Below, one piece after another: positions 62,341-64,000 of a stretch of DNA of 64,000 nucleotides (positions are counted from its first letter, which is position 1; each line of letters begins with the position of its first letter). Location: positions 8,951,501 through 9,015,500 of the forward strand of contig JAJNNQ010000008.1 of the NCBI GenBank assembly GCA_027886175.1, given 5' to 3'. Under the pieces are notes generated by a model. It ran no database searches, had not been told where the DNA came from, and was given only the letters and a program-made list of their open reading frames with translations. The position numbers and the translations under genes were made by a program. This stretch comes from Phylloscopus collybita (lineage: Eukaryota; Chordata; Aves; Passeriformes; Phylloscopidae).

Positions 62341-64000
62341 AATTCTGTTACAGAGATGGTAATTACATAGGTAGGTGTAACCCAGCTGGGAAATGTGACC
62401 CTGCAAATATGTAGATAATGTTTGAAGATCATGCCTATTTAATGTTTCTGCATCACCTTAAAACTTCTAGTTAGTTTTAAAATTTCTTATGCGTCTAGGC
62501 AATACTTTTTGCAATATTTAATTCCTTTCCTTCTCACTGGCTTCCATATTTGATATATCTTTTTCTGATAGTCATATGACTGGAACTACACCAGAGATTC
62601 TCTCTTTTGGTTCATGGAATGTTGCTCATGTGTAGAGGTACATAATCTCTTCAAATGAGAGTTAGAAATTCTCTGCCATTATTACAGTTTAGTGATCTAT
62701 TGAAATGTTTAGGCATAGGAATCTAGATGGAAGTACAGCTGCTTCACCTGGGTTGGTTAATGTGTCTGAAATGCAAAGATCATGTGGGATAGGTGGAGCA
62801 AATTGTAAATTGATTTATAATTTTTTAAACAATTAAATAGTGAAGCTGAGAAATTAATTTGTTTTCAGTTGTTTTAAACCAAATATGTAGCTTTATTATG
62901 TAGATGAAACACTTTTAGAACTGCTTAAAAAAGGGGTGTACTCCAATATATAAAAAATCAGTTTTTCCTTGACTATCTACTGTTCCACTCATAATTTCAG
63001 GATCACTGTTAACAAACATTTTTGTTGGTGAAGTAAATGGAATTTGTGACTTTCATCTCTCCACATTGCTAAGAAATGTAATCTTCCAAGTTAAATGACT
63101 AAAATCAAGTTTTCAGTAAAATTCCTAAAGGTTAATGTTCAGCATCAATCATCAGAACAAATGTATTGCTAGTCTTAATTTTTGTGCTATCTTCAGTATT
63201 TTTGCAAAAAAATAGGCTCCTAACAAAATTACAGTAACATCAGTGTAATGGTTCATAATAGACAATATTCTTTTCATCTGAATGTTTCTCAGTATGCTAG
63301 GATGATGAGATAAAGTCAGATTATAAATATAAATTTTAATCGTTTTTCACTCTGGCACTAAAATGTGATCAAGCAGGAATCATTAACTAAAAATCTTCCT
63401 CTGATGTATATTACAGCTTCCTACTATAACAAATACTTTCAAAATTTTCTGCATAGCTTAAAATAGAGATCACAGATATTTCCATTTTAGTAGAAGGTGT
63501 TCCTGATTAAAGAACACATTGTTCTGTGGGTTTCTCAAAGCTCAGCATTGGACTTGGTACTTGTGGCTTCTGGCACATACAAGATGGCAACAGCACAGCA
63601 ACGGGAAACAGTGACACAGACTTCTGGTTTTATGTAACCAACTTCTCTTTCCTTCAGGGGATTATTCTAGAATTATAGACAATCACATACAAGAGCCTGA
63701 ACATGAGGTGAAAATAATATACTTCACATAAGTCAGATCTCACACCTGCACTCCAAGAAGTTAAATGACTGTTTTATATTCTTGAACAGCTCAATGTAGC
63801 ATTTTCCTCTTGCCCTGTAATCAGACTTCATTATTCTATCTAGAGAAAGTTTAGATTGTTTGAGAGATGTCACTTAAAATATTCTCCAGAACTGTAGTTT
63901 AAATTTCTTTCAACCCGTTTAAATTTTAAACACAGATTCATTGCACTTCTGGGTAACAAATTTGACCTAGTTAAAATGAGACAGCTTTGAAATAGTTTGC

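Larger units (their letters stand above)
55791..64000. other. Upstream flank of CNEP1R1, no gene recognised
   Basis: AT-rich with moderately GC-rich patches at about 56200-56600 and 59740-60010. The patches give no recognisable protein or repeat family. Contains the duplicated sequence pair and the simple repeats listed separately. In human the next gene in this direction, ZNF423, is far away, so a gene-poor flank is expected. Confidence 0.7.

Noticed and set aside
62149..62432. Lys/Asn/Gln/Thr-rich minus-strand frames
   Set aside because: Translation of the G/T-only simple repeat; not a protein.

Overview
The window is vertebrate nuclear DNA and almost certainly from a bird. It carries three spliced protein-coding genes with GT-AG introns and CpG-island promoters inside AT-rich introns and flanks, and its recognisable interspersed repeats are CR1-type LINE fragments, the typical avian family. 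No bacterial operon, CRISPR array, prophage, rRNA or tRNA gene was seen.

All three genes lie on the minus strand, so transcription runs right to left: CNEP1R1 (55597 to 51026, 6 coding exons, 125 aa), HEATR3 (49395 to 32511, 15 coding exons, 675 aa) and the first two coding exons of TENT4B/PAPD5 (25896 to 4731, continuing beyond the left edge). This matches the order and common orientation of CNEP1R1-HEATR3-TENT4B on human chromosome 16q12, as I recall it, so it is a conserved syntenic block. Exons were placed by reading the minus strand by eye. CNEP1R1 and HEATR3 each give one continuous reading frame with consistent phase at every junction; the two TENT4B exons also join in frame.

Layout: 1-4730 is TENT4B intron 2; 4731-4854 is TENT4B exon 2; 4855-25351 is the 20.5 kb intron 1; 25352-25896 is exon 1, inside a CpG island at about 24590-26460. 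Between 26.5 and 32.5 kb lies the TENT4B/HEATR3 intergenic region, with a CR1 fragment and one unexplained minus-strand open frame. HEATR3 fills 32511-49395 and its CpG island is at about 48935-49530. The CNEP1R1 3'UTR appears to end only about 0.4 kb before the HEATR3 start codon. CNEP1R1 starts in a third CpG island (about 55150-55790). The right end (55.8-64 kb) is upstream flank with no gene I can support, but it holds a diverged 0.2 kb sequence present twice and a 107-base G/T-only tract.

The gene products work separately: CNEP1R1 is the membrane partner of the lipin phosphatase CTDNEP1, HEATR3 is a nuclear-import adaptor for 5S RNP ribosomal proteins, and TENT4B is a non-canonical poly(A) polymerase in nuclear RNA processing. 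I found no convincing new biological system. The most notable items are a coding CAG/polyQ tract in TENT4B, the CNEP1R1/HEATR3 head-to-tail spacing, a weak CNEP1R1 splice donor whose bypass would give a hydrophobic C-terminus, a protein-like orphan frame near 29.8 kb, and several repeat or stem-loop structures.
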